Shown: positions 33,354 through 44,285 of the stretch, piece by piece
Layout: each line of letters opens with the position of its first letter
Numbering within the stretch: the first letter of the stretch is position 1
DNA from: Carposina sasakii
Lineage: Eukaryota; Arthropoda; Insecta; Lepidoptera; Carposinidae
Assembly (NCBI GenBank): GCA_014607495.2
Contig: CP053154.1
Span: 2,418,001-2,482,000 of the forward strand
Direction: 5' to 3'
Length of the DNA stretch: 64,000 nt
The notes under the pieces: model-generated
What the model saw: the letters and a program-made list of their open reading frames with translations, nothing else
What the model was told of the DNA's origin: nothing
Database searches by the model: none
Program-made: the position numbers and the translations under genes

Positions 33354-33614
33354 TAGGGTGTAAAAAAGCGATATGTTAAACTGATTTCTATAATAGAAGC
33401 CCAATTTATATCTGTCTACAAATATTGAGACTAGATATTATAATAATATGTTTAATTTAATGATTGTGTGAATGAATATCCCTAAGTTATTAAGGTATTT
33501 TCCACACAATCTGGAAAAAACATAGCATTTCGAGTCTCACATTTTGTGAATAGGTTTTCTATAGTGCGCTGTTCTCGTAGTATTTTGTTTAATATACACC
33601 TCTGTTACCTATAC
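33354..33614. mobile_element. MITE family B, diverged copy
   Basis: GGGTGTAAAAAAGCGATATG begins it. ATTTCGAGTCTCACATTTTG, TGAATAGGTTTTC and TGTTTAATATACACC correspond to the right half of 20979-21230 (ATTTCGAGTCTCAAATTTTG and following). The middle is diverged. Confidence 0.6.
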
Positions 33615-34554
33615 CCACCACTGTATACTTACCGAGCATGTGAGAATTTTGCTTCATAAACTAGCTGTAACCATATCATGTAAATTCCATAAGTGAATAA
33701 GGTTTTGCTTGACCAGGTGTGCGTGTCGCACAAAGTCAGCTCGAGTCCGTAAAATGCCATTGTCCTTTTTTTTTGCAGAATAGTGTGAGTGTGAGTTATG
33801 AGCGATATGATATTTTAAGATTTCGTAAATTTTGTCTTTAAGATTTTATTTAATCATTTTATTGAAAAGTTTTCGCTTTTTTTAGAAGTCACATTCGGAT
33901 TAATTAAATCAATAAATATATCACATCCAAACCCTCTTTGGAATAACACAGCGTAAAATAACACCCGTACTCGAAAACTTCGTAGGTGACGTGTCACATT
34001 TTTAATTAATATTAATAAAAATATTCATGTAGATTAATTTAGTTTTTAGTTTTATATAATGTAGTTAGTATTTGTAATAACGTGATATTTTATAATTTGT
34101 GTATTTTTGTCAATAAACAACCCATCAATATGATTGTCCTTCATGACATATTTTTGGAAAACATATTTCTGGTGTAATAAATTATTATTTATAATTTGGG
34201 TAATTTTTTGAGCACATAATTGATCATTTTTAATTTCATAACATTTCACTGCGCAATAAAGCATATACTCGTATAAGCATATACTTACTAAAAATTTTCG
34301 TAAAAAAAGCAAAAAAAAAGTAATCTAGCCTCTCCGCTACATCGTATGAATCGTACCATAGCCTCGAGGATTTCACCCCGTTCTAAGCTAATGCTATTTG
34401 AAATATCTCGGGTTTGCGGCTTTCGTATAAACACTGCTTAGTCTTGTCCCACATATTCCCTGGGTTGTTATTATAAAACGGGAAAGTTCTAGTTTGGATC
34501 TTATATGACTAGGTACTGTAATATAGCTTGTTTTATTATTAAATTTTAACTTTC
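33615..34554. other. AT-rich non-coding DNA
   Basis: No supported feature. Confidence 0.45.
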
Positions 34555-34935
34555 TAAATTCGCTATGGGTGCGCCCACCACCGGGCTCTACACTCTCCAC
34601 TGACCCTCGGATCTGATAACTCATAACTGCGACAACAGGCACTTGCACTAACTACAATCGCCACGAGAAACCAGACCCGAGCACCTAGCATGCAAGACTT
34701 TACATTGCACTATTCCGAAATCAAAAACTAGATAAATAATCTACATATATGTTTAGTAAATTAGTAAACCACTAATTTCTATAATCCTGAGGATGCCACG
34801 GTTGTTGGCGAAATATATGTAGATTATCTCCGATTAGATCCGAAGGTCAGTGGAGTGTCTAGGGCCCGGTGGTGGGCGCACCCATAGTGAATGTTTGAAC
34901 TTCCGAATTGTAACGCCTAATACAATTTCATTTAC
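34555..34935. mobile_element. Foldback element, second full copy
   Basis: The left arm has GCTATGGGTGCGCCCACCAC and TCTCCACTGACC. The right arm has GGTCAGTGGAGTG and GGTGGTGGGCGCACCCATAG. The interior shares CACTTGCACTAACTACAATC, GAGCACCTAGCATGCAAG and GATGCCACGGTTGTTGGCGA with the other copies. The single-sided outer block TTTGAACTTCCGAATTGTAA lies on the right. Confidence 0.8.
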
Positions 34936-35149
34936 TTTTTAAATTATAAGTCTCACTTTCACAACAAAAACAGTTTATGAATACCCTACCATCTTACGGT
35001 TGGCCGATAAATATATTTGAATCTTCAATAGAGATTATGATAGAGCCAATGAAACATCATTCCACATTGACACCGGCCTACGTGTCAAGTAAGGCTTCCC
35101 ATTCGTCGTAATAGACAAAGTACGAAATAAGATTAACCTGCAGAAGACC

Positions 35150-35425
35150 AAAGTGACAGCCGTGGTTTCGAAATTTAGCAAATCGAAGTAGCAGTGGGCT
35201 GCTCACATATTTTGTCATAGAGTGGAGTAAGCAGGTTCTCGAATGGAGACCACGCCTCAGCAAGCGTAGCGTTGGACACCCTCCGCCCAGATGGACCGAT
35301 GACTTAAAAAGAGCGGCTGGGTAGTGACTGGATGCCAAAAACGGGAGATCAAGCATTTTGGCGTGGCACGCCCTAGGGGAAGCCTACGTCCAGCAGTGGA
35401 CTGTAATAGGCTGACGACGACGATT
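35150..35425 (+). pseudogene. RTE LINE 3' fragment
   Basis: The plus strand reads QVLEWRPRLSKRSVGHPP, RWTDDLKRAAG, a stop, then LGEAYVQQWTVIG and the tail with GACGACGACGAT. It belongs to the same subfamily as 19801-20165. In-frame stops make it dead. Confidence 0.8.
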
Positions 35426-36344
35426 GGTCGTGATAACAAACTTCGCTTGTCCAATGTCAAATTTTGATATTAAAAAGTAATATTACATTAACCATATAAT
35501 ATAGAGTCTAACCTTAGAAGCGCGTGATGCCTGCTTCAACTGTTTACTACCACCGTATGAATACCATTCATAGTGTGATCGTAAAAACTGTTATGAGACT
35601 ATCTTGAGTGTAATAAACTACCGTATTTTAGTAGGCATATTTCTGCTGGCCTACAATTGTACATTACGTGGTCATTAAATTTCGAAATGGCTTTTACGAT
35701 ACCCCTGAGTAGTATACTTCGAGTGGCACTGGTCGACTTTTAAGGAATAAAGTTCACGGAAAGTGCACATTATAAAATATGGCAATGTTTTAAACATAAA
35801 CATTATGCATAATTCTCACGAAAATTATAATGGTTTTTTTTTCAGTAAATATGTCAGTAATTATACTATGTACAAAAACAACTATTGCTGCATTAACATA
35901 AACTGTCGTTTTGTATAAAATTTCCCTGTACAAGTATAAATAAAAGCTATTACAGTAGTTATTTCTCAAATAGGTACAAACATTTTACAACTTGAAAGAT
36001 ACAAAATAGATTAATCTCAGAGTAAACATGACAGACAGACGGACAACATGATTCCATGAGCGCTTCCTTCCTCAAACGTATTTCGTACACTAAAAAAAGC
36101 GCACGCAAAATATATCCCTTTTTTAGGGGTCATTCCATAATAAAAGGTGGCAAATCTTCTTGTCACGTGTCATGTTACACGGGATAATTTGTCATGTCGC
36201 TTCGGCCAACACATCTGGCTTATCCATTTACCATAGCCAGTAAAAAGCTACTGAACCACGGAGTAGAAATTATAGCGAGCTCCGATAAATCAATGTAGCT
36301 AATGAAAACTAATAATAATAATGTCCTTTTTTTACCGTATTTTG
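35426..36344. other. Non-coding, nothing recognised
   Basis: No supported feature. Confidence 0.45.
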
Positions 36345-36540
36345 GTCAAGGCCAATCCACGGAGATTAGCCAGGTGCGCAGGAGATATAAGGTACAGTGT
36401 ACAAGTGCGTGCGCAAACACATATGCACTCTCTTATTCCGTTACTCTCATAGTCCGATGGGACAAAAGCCGATATGACCACAGAGAGATTTGCCCAAGTA
36501 GCATGATCTGCGAAACACGATATAATAAACCAATTGCCAA
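36345..36540 (-). repeat. Dispersed repeat H, reverse copy
   Basis: Reverse complement of 22905-23065: ATACGG-type start in reverse, CAGGAGATATAAGGT, GTGCGCAAACACA, TTCCGTTACTCTCATAGTCC. It runs directly into the SINE at 36541. Confidence 0.6.
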
Positions 36541-36733
36541 CCTGCGACGCCATAGGTCCTGGGTTCGAATCCCGGTAGGTGCAAACATTGACTTGATGAA
36601 TATCGATGTTTGTTTTCGAGTCATGGATGTTTCTATACTTATCTATGTATTTATATACCGTTGCTTAGTACCCACGACACAAGACCTTAGGGATCTTAAT
36701 GTGGGACTAGGTTAATGTGTTGTGTAGTGTGTG
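36541..36733 (+). mobile_element. tRNA-derived SINE, 5'-truncated
   Basis: It starts at CCTGCGACGCCATAGGTCCT, within the tRNA-like head, and keeps the B box GGTTCGAATCC and the full body to GTGTAGTGTGTG followed by a short A tail of nine bases. The A-box half is lost. Confidence 0.85.
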
Positions 36734-37008
36734 AAAAAAAAATCGACATTTAACCTGTCAAAATACGATAAATATAGCCGCCATGTTGAATTTTGTATAG
36801 AGACGATACGATATCCACGATGCGTGGTAATGCTAGGGGGGCTGGCGCAGGATGGAGACTGCGCAGTATAATACAGAGAACCACTACCATGAAGTGGTAA
36901 TGGGTGGAGCGAATTCATAATTTCAGAAAAGGTTGCGGCACCTAAATAATTATCAGATGTACGAAAGGACCAAAGCAATTATTTTATTCGCAGTAGTTTA
37001 ATTAATGA

Positions 37009-37235
37009 CTAGTAGACGCCCGCGACTTCGCCCGCGTGGACTGCAGAAAAAACAAAATGTAAAAATTTTATGGGATAAAATATTTTTCCGGGATAAAAAG
37101 TAGCCTATGTGTTAATCCGGTGTCAGCTAACTCCATACCAAATTTTATTGAAATCGCTCTAGCCGTTTTTACGTGAAAGAGTGACATCCATCTATACTTA
37201 CAAACTTTCGCCTTTATAATATTAGTGAGATTTGG
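37009..37235 (+). repeat. CGCGACTTCGTCCGCG repeat, full-length reference copy
   Basis: It runs from ACTAGTAGACGCCCGCGACT through CCGCGTGGACTGCAGAAAAA, GGGATAAAAAGTAGCCTATG, AAATTTTATTGAAATCGC and TTTTTACGTGAAAGAGTGAC to TTTCGCCTTTATAATATTAG. At least nine other pieces occur in the window. The class is not certain from the sequence; there are no coding regions and no obvious inverted ends. Confidence 0.8.
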
Positions 37236-37340
37236 CAATGATGCTGAGCATGAGGGACATGAAATAGTTGAAATATGTCTTCTACGAGTATCTAGTCCAT
37301 CCATTAGGAGGATTTTTAACACCAGTCAAAAGATGAGACC

Positions 37341-37498
37341 ACAGGGTATTACAAAAGGGTAGCTTACTATAGAGATTATTCACATGTTGAAAAATAAACT
37401 TCTAATTTCCAGTCTCAAATTTTGTTTCTATGTAGTGGGCTATTTTCATAGCTTTTGCGTTGCGTTTGCTTAACAAACCCCTTTTGTTACAACCTGTA
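37341..37498. mobile_element. MITE family B, short copy
   Basis: The left end ACAGGGTATTACAAAAGGG mirrors the right end AACCCCTTTTGTTACAACCT. The internal CCAGTCTCAAATTTTG and CATAGCTTTTGCG match the longer copy at 20979. Confidence 0.7.
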
Positions 37499-38123
37499 TA
37501 TTTTATAAAAATCGTTGTTAGAAATACTACGTAGTACCTTTGCCATGTACCGAACATAGATCAAAACCGCGGCTCTCGTTTCCATATCGTTTATGCGGCA
37601 ATTTAAATTCATTTTTCCGATTCGAATACGTCAAAATTTCGAATTTTACAGTTCATTATTTGTACGTAAAGTCTCATCAGCGTCAGTATATATTTTCCCT
37701 TTTCCATATTGTGCGAGGCTGAGGTGCGAGGAATATTTTTTGTTGATTTCGAAATAACGAACTCTAACTTTTTTAAGCAACTCTCGCATCATAATTTCAT
37801 GAGTCTTATCGCAGCTTATACGATTTATCTATAATATTAATATATTGAAAAATATATTTTTATTCATTTAATTTCTAAAATATAATTTTCACACCATATT
37901 GGTACCTATACATATACATGCATATTTTATATTTGTGTCCATTTTTCTTAAAGAGCTAAGGGAAAAGTGTAAAAATAAGACATAGACATTTAATAAATCA
38001 GTCGGTTAAATGTATAAATTGCATATCCACCCACTTTACACCGGTCAGCCAACTAAATCCTACGTGTTAATTGTGGCCTTTTCGACCTTTATCATAGTTT
38101 TTTAATCCTTATTCAATCATTAT
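37499..38123. other. AT-rich non-coding DNA upstream of Ig exon
   Basis: No exon, promoter or repeat is supported here. Confidence 0.4.
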
Positions 38124-38175
38124 TTAAAGTGGTGATATACGAATGGTTAAGACGGGCGCTTTTAAGTCGGGAGAT
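38124..38175 (+). mobile_element. Possible SINE family 2 head remnant
   Basis: GTGGTGATATACGAATGGTTAAGACGGGCGC and AAGTCGGGAG resemble the SINE 2 head (AGTGGTTAAGACGTGCAC, AAGCGGGAGG). If correct, the SINE remnant lies about 30 bases upstream of the splice acceptor of the Ig exon, so it would supply sequence in the branch-point region. Confidence 0.4.
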
Positions 38176-38205
38176 TTACCTATTACTTTTTTCTATTGTC
38201 CTCAG

Positions 38206-38356
38206 GAAGCCCGATATCTCTGGTGACGGGCACAGTAACACGGGTACCATCGGTGGTGGGCGGCGAGGCGGACCTGCCTTGCGACTCCAGACCCCCGCAG
38301 AAGAACGACAGCGTGCTGCTTGTCGTCTGGTATCGAGATGACGACCCTGTGTACAG
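38206..38356 (+). CDS. Sidestep-family Ig domain, first-half exon
   Basis: A 151 bp internal exon of a cell-surface immunoglobulin protein. The acceptor ATTGTCCTCAG ends at 38205 after a pyrimidine-rich tract. The donor is ACAG|GTTAGT at 38356/38357. The frame enters at phase 1 (GA completes a codon) and leaves at phase 2. The product includes the B-strand cysteine in VVGGEADLPCDSRPP and the C-strand tryptophan in LLVVWYRDDDPVY, both V-set hallmarks. WY.DD.P.YSYD.R across the junction is characteristic of the first Ig domain of Side proteins, which in flies are membrane ligands of Beat receptors in axon guidance. Its high GC content contrasts with the flanks. Earlier exons, including the signal peptide, are not visible in the window. 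Confidence 0.88.
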
Positions 38357-38414
38357 GTTAGTTAGGGTTTTTAGATCATATAGTTTATGAAAAAAAATAC
38401 ATACATACATAAAA

Positions 38415-38530
38415 TCAGGCCTCTTTCCGGAAAGGGCTGAGATTACGGATCTCTTTTTTTATGGACCTGACACATCACTATTGCTTCATTTGCTTTTTTG
38501 ATATCCTTAATTCATGTTTATTGGTTGAGG
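38415..38530 (-). pseudogene. LINE C-terminal tail remnant, heavily decayed
   Basis: CAGGCCTCTTTCCGGAAAGG followed by GGATCTCTTTT, GACCTGACACATCACT and GCTTCATTTGCTTTTTTGAT aligns with 7681-7805. The reading frame is no longer maintained. Confidence 0.5.
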
Positions 38531-39650
38531 GTACTCGTGACTTGAGGTTATGAAAAACAACAAAATAACTATTTTGCATTATGGTGGTTAAAAAATCAGA
38601 TAATGTAGAACAGAATTTAGGTTTTTGCCGCATCCGTGGGACAATAATCTGCACTTCTCAAGTGATTTTTACATTTTTACGCCTAATTTCAGCTTCTTAC
38701 ACCAAATAGTTTCAATTGTGTGTGTATATGTGCCTGTCAGTTACAAAATTACTCATATTGGCCAATAACATGATATTACATGACAACGCTTATCCCAAAA
38801 TTGTTCCTTCTAATATTTTTCAATTTAACAAAATATTTTCAAAGCAACGTTCTGTCGTTACACAGGGTATTAACCTTTGTTTAGCTGCTGAAAAAACCGA
38901 ACAATGCCCACAGCAATTACTTCGTGCCCAGCTTTTGGCAGTTTGATAACATTCTGGCAAAGCGCGAGTTACCGCAGTTACTGGTATCGACTTATTGAGC
39001 GAACGCGAAATTTGGCATTTTTATTTATTGTTTGACCTAGTTCTGTAATAGTTTTGCAATGGAATCTATGCAGGTGTAAGTTGATAGTGATATAATTCAA
39101 GTATTAAGTTTACATTAATTTTTAGTGATCTTAGGCAATGTTCGGTAGGTTTTCGTATTTGTATTTAATTTTAACAAGTAATAACGAATTATTATTTTAA
39201 ATTTTAAACACCATTTGATAGTAAATTTTATTCTAAATTATTTATTAACTGAATGTATGAGGAAAATAGAATTGAAACAAAAGTCTAGAGCTGGCACAAC
39301 AAAGAATAAAACATACGCCAGACATATCTCGTCAAAAGGATCCTTATTTATTTTTTCGCCGGTCCCAAAGTTGTTATCGCTAAAAACTCATTGCGTACAG
39401 GCATTCAAAAGAACGTTACACGTCCTTCCTTTGTCTAGCACATCTGGGTTCATCGTGTAATCAAATTGTGTGTTTTATTTAATGGCCGGACTAAATGAAT
39501 GTTATGAGATCGACGTGTCTTGTCTGCGTAATTGAAGGTCTGTGTGCCCACATTTTGTTTAATGTGTTTTTATATTACAGTATTTGAGTATTTTTGTTTA
39601 GTAATAAGGGTGTTTTTGTAGAAATATGAGAACATTTTTTTTAAACATAT
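38531..39650. other. Intronic non-coding DNA
   Basis: An 81-codon open frame at 39215-39460 shows no recognisable motif and AT-driven composition; I treat it as chance. Nothing else is supported. Confidence 0.45.
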
Positions 39651-40034
39651 ACAGGGTGTAAAAAGACAACGATTTTTTTTAATACCTCGTATTCTTTGTA
39701 AGGTTACGATCATTTTCTTCTATGGAACCAACCCTGGAAAACGACAAAAAAATTTGAAAAAATATTGTCATTTTATTGCAAGCAATGTATTCGTTTGATG
39801 CTAAAATTACAAAACTAATATTAAAACATTGTGACATGGTATCTTTGAAAAAATTGTTTGTTAACCGATTTCAGATGGATTTATGTAAAAAAAATGATAA
39901 TATTAATGTAACTTTGGACCTTAATATCTTGAAAACCCGTGGTTTCCCAGGGGTGCTTCCATAGAAAAAAAATATCGTGATGTTACAAAGAATACGAGGT
40001 ATTAAAAGAACAAAGTTGTCTTTTTACACCCAGT
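39651..40034. mobile_element. MITE family D, about 385 bp
   Basis: Inverted ends: ACAGGGTGTAAAAAGACAAC on the left and TTGTCTTTTTACACCCAGT on the right. The arms continue as AATACCTCGTATTCTTTGTA against ACAAAGAATACGAGGTATTA. The interior has TTGCAAGCAATGTATTCGTT, GGACCTTAATATCTTG and TCCCAGGGGTGCTTCC. A second copy lies at 57634-58032 in the opposite orientation. TA dinucleotides flank both copies, as expected for a Tc1/mariner-like MITE, but this is inference. Confidence 0.85.
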
Positions 40035-40086
40035 ATGTGTAATATTGGATTTCATACGTTAATTTAAATACCTGCTGCTTAAATAG

Positions 40087-40132
40087 ATGCAGTTGATGTA
40101 TTCTAGTGAAGCCCCGCATCAGCACAGGAAAC
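40087..40132 (+). repeat. Dispersed repeat F, short fragment
   Basis: GCAGTTGATGTATTCTAGTG followed by AAGCCCCGCATCAGCACAGG matches the right end of 703-915. Confidence 0.6.
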
Positions 40133-41896
40133 TAACGACTGAGATAAGAATCGATGAAAGTGGTAATATTTAGCAATTTTCATTTACACTTTTATTCTAT
40201 ATCGGATAAATTAGCCAATCTTTCTCCAAAATATTATTTTTACAGTTCGTAGGTAAACCACTTACGTTCTCAGTAAGTTTTATGGCCCCTACACGAGTAA
40301 GTACATCCTTCTAACGCTTGATAAAGCATTTTCCTTACAAGTCTCCATTGCAAAAACAGCATTCACGTTTCCGCTTAATCTGTATAACAAACGAAAAAAT
40401 CCACAGCCAACGAATATACTTCCCTACTACCAGTTTTTCAGTACTAACATCGAGAGATTTATCACTTGTGGGCCGAGGAAACATTGTGTGAAAACGTCTG
40501 AGGTGTGTACAAAAATGCCCCAAAAGCGACAGGCCGGCCATCTATCACTCGCCCAGAAATGCACTAAGGAAACTGCCCGCCCCATACGTCTTGCTTAGCT
40601 TCAGTTTAACTGTATTATGTATTCAGGTGGACAACTTAGCAAGTAGCGGTAAACAGTGTAATATAGTCGGGATATGTACATAGATAGTGGCGACACTCGG
40701 ATTTATGGGTAGGCTCATTGTGTTCTGTAATACGTTGGTTGGAGTTTGTATGTATTGTTTAAGTCTACCTTTCCATAGTACCTAAGGCCTAAAGGTTCTA
40801 AAATACTATCTTTAGTTATCCTATACGAAATATTATGGATGAAAACAGTTTTGTTCGCGATCCTGCAGTTTCTTTAATAATATATCCATGTGAATATGTA
40901 CGTTATTAGAACATCCCATGACTGTCATAGTATGGGGCCAAAGCTCATATAAAAACGTCCATTATCATTTGAGTTAATGTCCAATAAACGTTAATAAAGC
41001 CACAACATACAAATACACTTGCCAAAAACAGGAGCGTATTTTCAAAGCGCGCCGAATTTAATAACCCAATTTACTTTTAAAAGCCGAAACCATTTAATAT
41101 CACCTCGTCAAATAAAGCCTTTTAGTCAAAGCTGTATCGCCCTTAAATGAACTGTTGCGCATAAAGTGAACTCTAACGCGTAAAATAAACTCAATTTGGC
41201 GTATCCAAGCTTCACGCACGATTTGCACGATATTATTCACGTGTCGTTATTAAACGCCTACCGCATCGTAAGGGCACTTTACGTCATAAATCTTTGTCTA
41301 ATGAGAATTTGTTGCATACAGAATCGTATGAAATGCGAGTGAAGCTAAGGCTTTGTGCACACTCTACTGTTTTTGCTGTCGACAGCCGATTCTGCTCTAT
41401 GAATACTTTATTTGATTGTCCAAACAATAGAACGGCAGACAAAGGACCTACAAGTAGCAGCTATAAAACTGTTATTCACTATGAAAGCTTCTTTTATTAA
41501 TTTCTGAAAGGAAAAGAAATATAATAGGTAAAATAATCACATGGTAAAGAAAATTGATAAATAGAAACAAAACAAAATTTTAATAATTCTATTTTGTGTA
41601 AGCTTTTTTTCACTTTGTTATACCTGCTGCGTACCTATAATACCGGGAATCCAATAGAAAGTCACGTCACTCATAAAATCCACGTGGCAGTGACTGAGTG
41701 ACAAGCAATATTCGGTAACAAACGACAGAGCTGCGAGAACACGGTTCGTAAGGATCAAGGGGGATTCTGCAAAAATTTTGAGCCGAAACCTTAGATCTAT
41801 AATCACGTCACTGGCCGAAACGCAATTACTAACCGTTAGCAAAATGCGATGCGGAGCAATATTTACTTACCGCTTGAGTAATATGGTATATTTTGA
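40133..41896. other. Intronic non-coding DNA
   Basis: No exon with both splice sites, RNA or repeat was recognised in 1.8 kb. Confidence 0.45.
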
Positions 41897-42090
41897 CCAT
41901 AGGTCCTGGGTTCGAATCCCGGTAGGTGCAAAACATTGATGAATATTGATGTTTGTTTCTGAATCATGGATGTTTCCAAACTTTTCTGTGTATTTATATA
42001 CCGTCGCTTAGTACCTACCCATGACACAAGACCTTATGGATCTTAATGTGGGACTGAGTTAATCTGCTGTAAAGTGTGTGAATATTTATT
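41897..42090 (+). mobile_element. tRNA-derived SINE, 5'-truncated
   Basis: It starts at CCATAGGTCCTGGGTTCGAA, keeping the B box. The body TGATGAATATTGATGTTTGT through GTGGGACTGAGTTAAT and GTGTGTGAATATTTATTA is more diverged than in the 36.5 and 49.1 kb copies. Confidence 0.8.
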
Positions 42091-42480
42091 AATTTATAAT
42101 TTAGCACACGGCGGTCGCGAGTATAAAAGAATAAAAGCAAATATCTGTATCGTGCCGAACTGTGCCGTAAAGTGATTATTACTTCGTACCGAGCTTCTAC
42201 AACGGTCTTCTGTTTCGCCTTCGTTCCGGCTCAATATTTTTGCGGAAGCGCACCCCAGTAGCGATTACCCTCGGATTGGGAACGTTTTCCGCTCAATATG
42301 GACGCAGTCTTAACCACACGTACCTGTATTGTGCGCCGTATTTCATTGAATTTTATTGTTCATACTCGTGTTATGATGTTGCGTAAATTAAAACGGCTAT
42401 TCATTTTGAAATCATGATGATACTTGGAATAAAAACGCGTCTATGCAATAAAGCTTACGTCAGCCGGTCAACATTACTAA
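42091..42480. other. GC-richer non-coding patch
   Basis: The sequence 42110-42330 is less AT-rich and carries GAGTATAAAAGAATAAAAGC, a TATA-like stretch. No ORF follows in a way that would support a gene. A promoter is possible but unsupported. Confidence 0.3.
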
Positions 42481-42549
42481 TTTACTTCAATCATATGAGT
42501 AGTTTCGCTACTGCGGTTAAACACATGTCTACTTCTAAAACACTTTCTT

Positions 42550-42917
42550 TAAGCTTTGCTGTACATACTCATAGATATTTCATCTGTATTCCTAACATGC
42601 TACAACTACAGGATCAAGAAGGAGCTCCAACAGCTTAATTACTTTGACGTCTAAAAAGAACTTGAGCAAAGCTTCATTTGCTGTACATACATATACTTCC
42701 ATCGATGAAGTTCCAATTAGTGATCAAAGCAATGAATTTTTTTCATTCTCTAAATTCACTAAATTTCATTCATAACACTGATCAACAGTGGTCATGCCAC
42801 ACGAACTCTAACATGCTACACGAAAGTGCACTTATTTTGTTTCTACAGGATCAAGAAGGAGCTCGTAAAAAAAAACAACAGCTTAATTACTTTGTCAAAT
42901 ACTGTGCTTGTGCGTAG
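42550..42917 (+). repeat. Imperfect local duplication
   Basis: CTACAGGATCAAGAAGGAGC occurs as CTACAGGATC...GAGCTC at about 42607 and again at about 42845. In both cases CAGCTTAATTACTTTG follows, and TTTGCTGTACATAC precedes them at about 42557 and 42678. The copies are about 240 bp apart, with insertions such as an A-run between GAGCTC and CAGCTT. CTACAG|GATC looks acceptor-like in both. Confidence 0.6.
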
Positions 42918-43069
42918 TGCCAAGTAAAAACGAAACTTTACAACTATCAGTGTTATCATGAGTATTTTTTCTTTTTCGGTTGCTCATTAAGACAAACCTT
43001 GGGCCCCACATATTTGTTGTATAACTAATTTTTTGGACAGTTCATATTGAACATTACTCCCTAAATTTT

Positions 43070-43342
43070 GTGTAGTATGACAACTACAAAGAGTTGATGC
43101 TCATATTGGCATGCTTTAAATTGTAATATGTCACTTAAAATTAATTTACTAGATTCACAGTTAGATTTTTCCCTGAGAATTTAGGGGCTTTAAGTGATGA
43201 GCATGGGGAAAGATTTCATCAGGACATTTCGGCCATGGAAAAGCGTTATCAAGGTAAATGGAGTCCAAGGATGTTGGCCGACTACTGCTGGATTAAAAGA
43301 GACCAACCGGAAGCCAAATATGCCAGAAAATCGTATTAAATT
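43070..43342 (+). pseudogene. Decayed GERFHQDI-type ORF
   Basis: With two small frame breaks the plus strand reads NYKELMLILAC, then NMSLKINLLDSQLDF, then PENLGALSDEHGERFHQDIS, then AMEKRYQGKWSPRMLADYCW and ends RDQPEAKYARKSY plus a stop at 43338-43340. From memory, this C-terminal pattern (NMSLKIHFL, SDEHGERFHQDI, RYQGKW, MLADYCW, Y.RKS) belongs to a multicopy family of uncharacterised ORFs in many arthropod genomes, probably carried by mobile elements. The protein's function is not known to me. Frame breaks near 43095, 43120 and 43165 and missing upstream parts show it is dead. It lies inside the Side-family intron, same strand. Confidence 0.7.
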
Positions 43343-43911
43343 TAGAACTGTCTATTTTTTTCCTTATAATCGATGATAGCTAAATAAATAAAATTCATGG
43401 GTGATTCTGAATTTTTTCATTCATAGTCGATACCGTTAAGGTCCCTGTCCGCGCCTGTTTTCCTGTTCTTGTCTACACAGTTGCTTTTATAATTTTTACA
43501 AACTTCACTCCATTGAATTTTACTATCATAACCCGTAAAGTGCAATGTTGTAGCCAAGTCGAGAGTTTGAAAAATATACAGCTTTTTACATCATACAGTA
43601 TGAGATAAGATCGGGCTCACGCTATGCGGGTCAATAAACTACAAAATTCGAACCGAACACAGAGGTTACATTACGAAGTCTTGAAGTTTTCTATATAATA
43701 AAATTCTTGAACTAAAACTTATGAAAACCTGTTACTTAGTTTATCTTTGAGCACTGATTAATGATGTTATAAAAGAAAATTTGAATAAAATAATGCTATA
43801 TAGGCACATTGTTATACTTAATAAATAATTTTACATTAAAAACTATTGCAGTCTTTAGAAGTACAAAAAATCATATCGCAAGTCGAACATAAGCAGTGTT
43901 TAAATATAAAT
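43343..43911. other. Intronic non-coding DNA
   Basis: No supported feature. Confidence 0.4.
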
Positions 43912-44030
43912 TTGTACAGGGTGTTTTTTTGTGGTCACCCTTAACAAAGGGTAAGTACTCTATACATCAGATTAAGTAAGTTTATGCCAAAAAAAAAACA
44001 ATCCTGTCATAATATTTATATTGAACGATT
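43912..44030 (-). mobile_element. MITE family C, right end, reverse orientation
   Basis: TGTACAGGGTGTTTTTTTGT, CACCCTTAACAAAGGGTAAG and TAAGTTTATGCCAAAAAA are the inverse of 620-698. The rest of the element is not recognised beyond about 44030. Confidence 0.55.
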
Positions 44031-44187
44031 TTTGCCGCCAAACAATTGATATTATGTCACCTAACGAATGAGTGAAATTAAAGTGATCTATTGGGCTTAT
44101 TACCGCAATGACAAACTGCAACCGATTATATCGAGACGCGGCCACGACACAATCACGGCTTTTTTGGAAGCAGAAATGTATTACATA

Positions 44188-44285
44188 GTATGGCTTGTTT
44201 TTCCAGTAGACGACAGGACCACGGTCCCCCATATTAGGTGACGAAATGTCATGGTCGTTTCATTTAGTGGAAAAACAAGCCATAC
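44188..44285. repeat. 18 bp perfect inverted repeat, 62 bp spacer
   Basis: GTATGGCTTGTTTTTCCA at 44188-44205 pairs with TGGAAAAACAAGCCATAC at 44268-44285. The spacer holds GGACCACGGTCC, a smaller near-palindrome. It adjoins the truncated foldback copy, so it may be a separate MITE. Confidence 0.75.
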
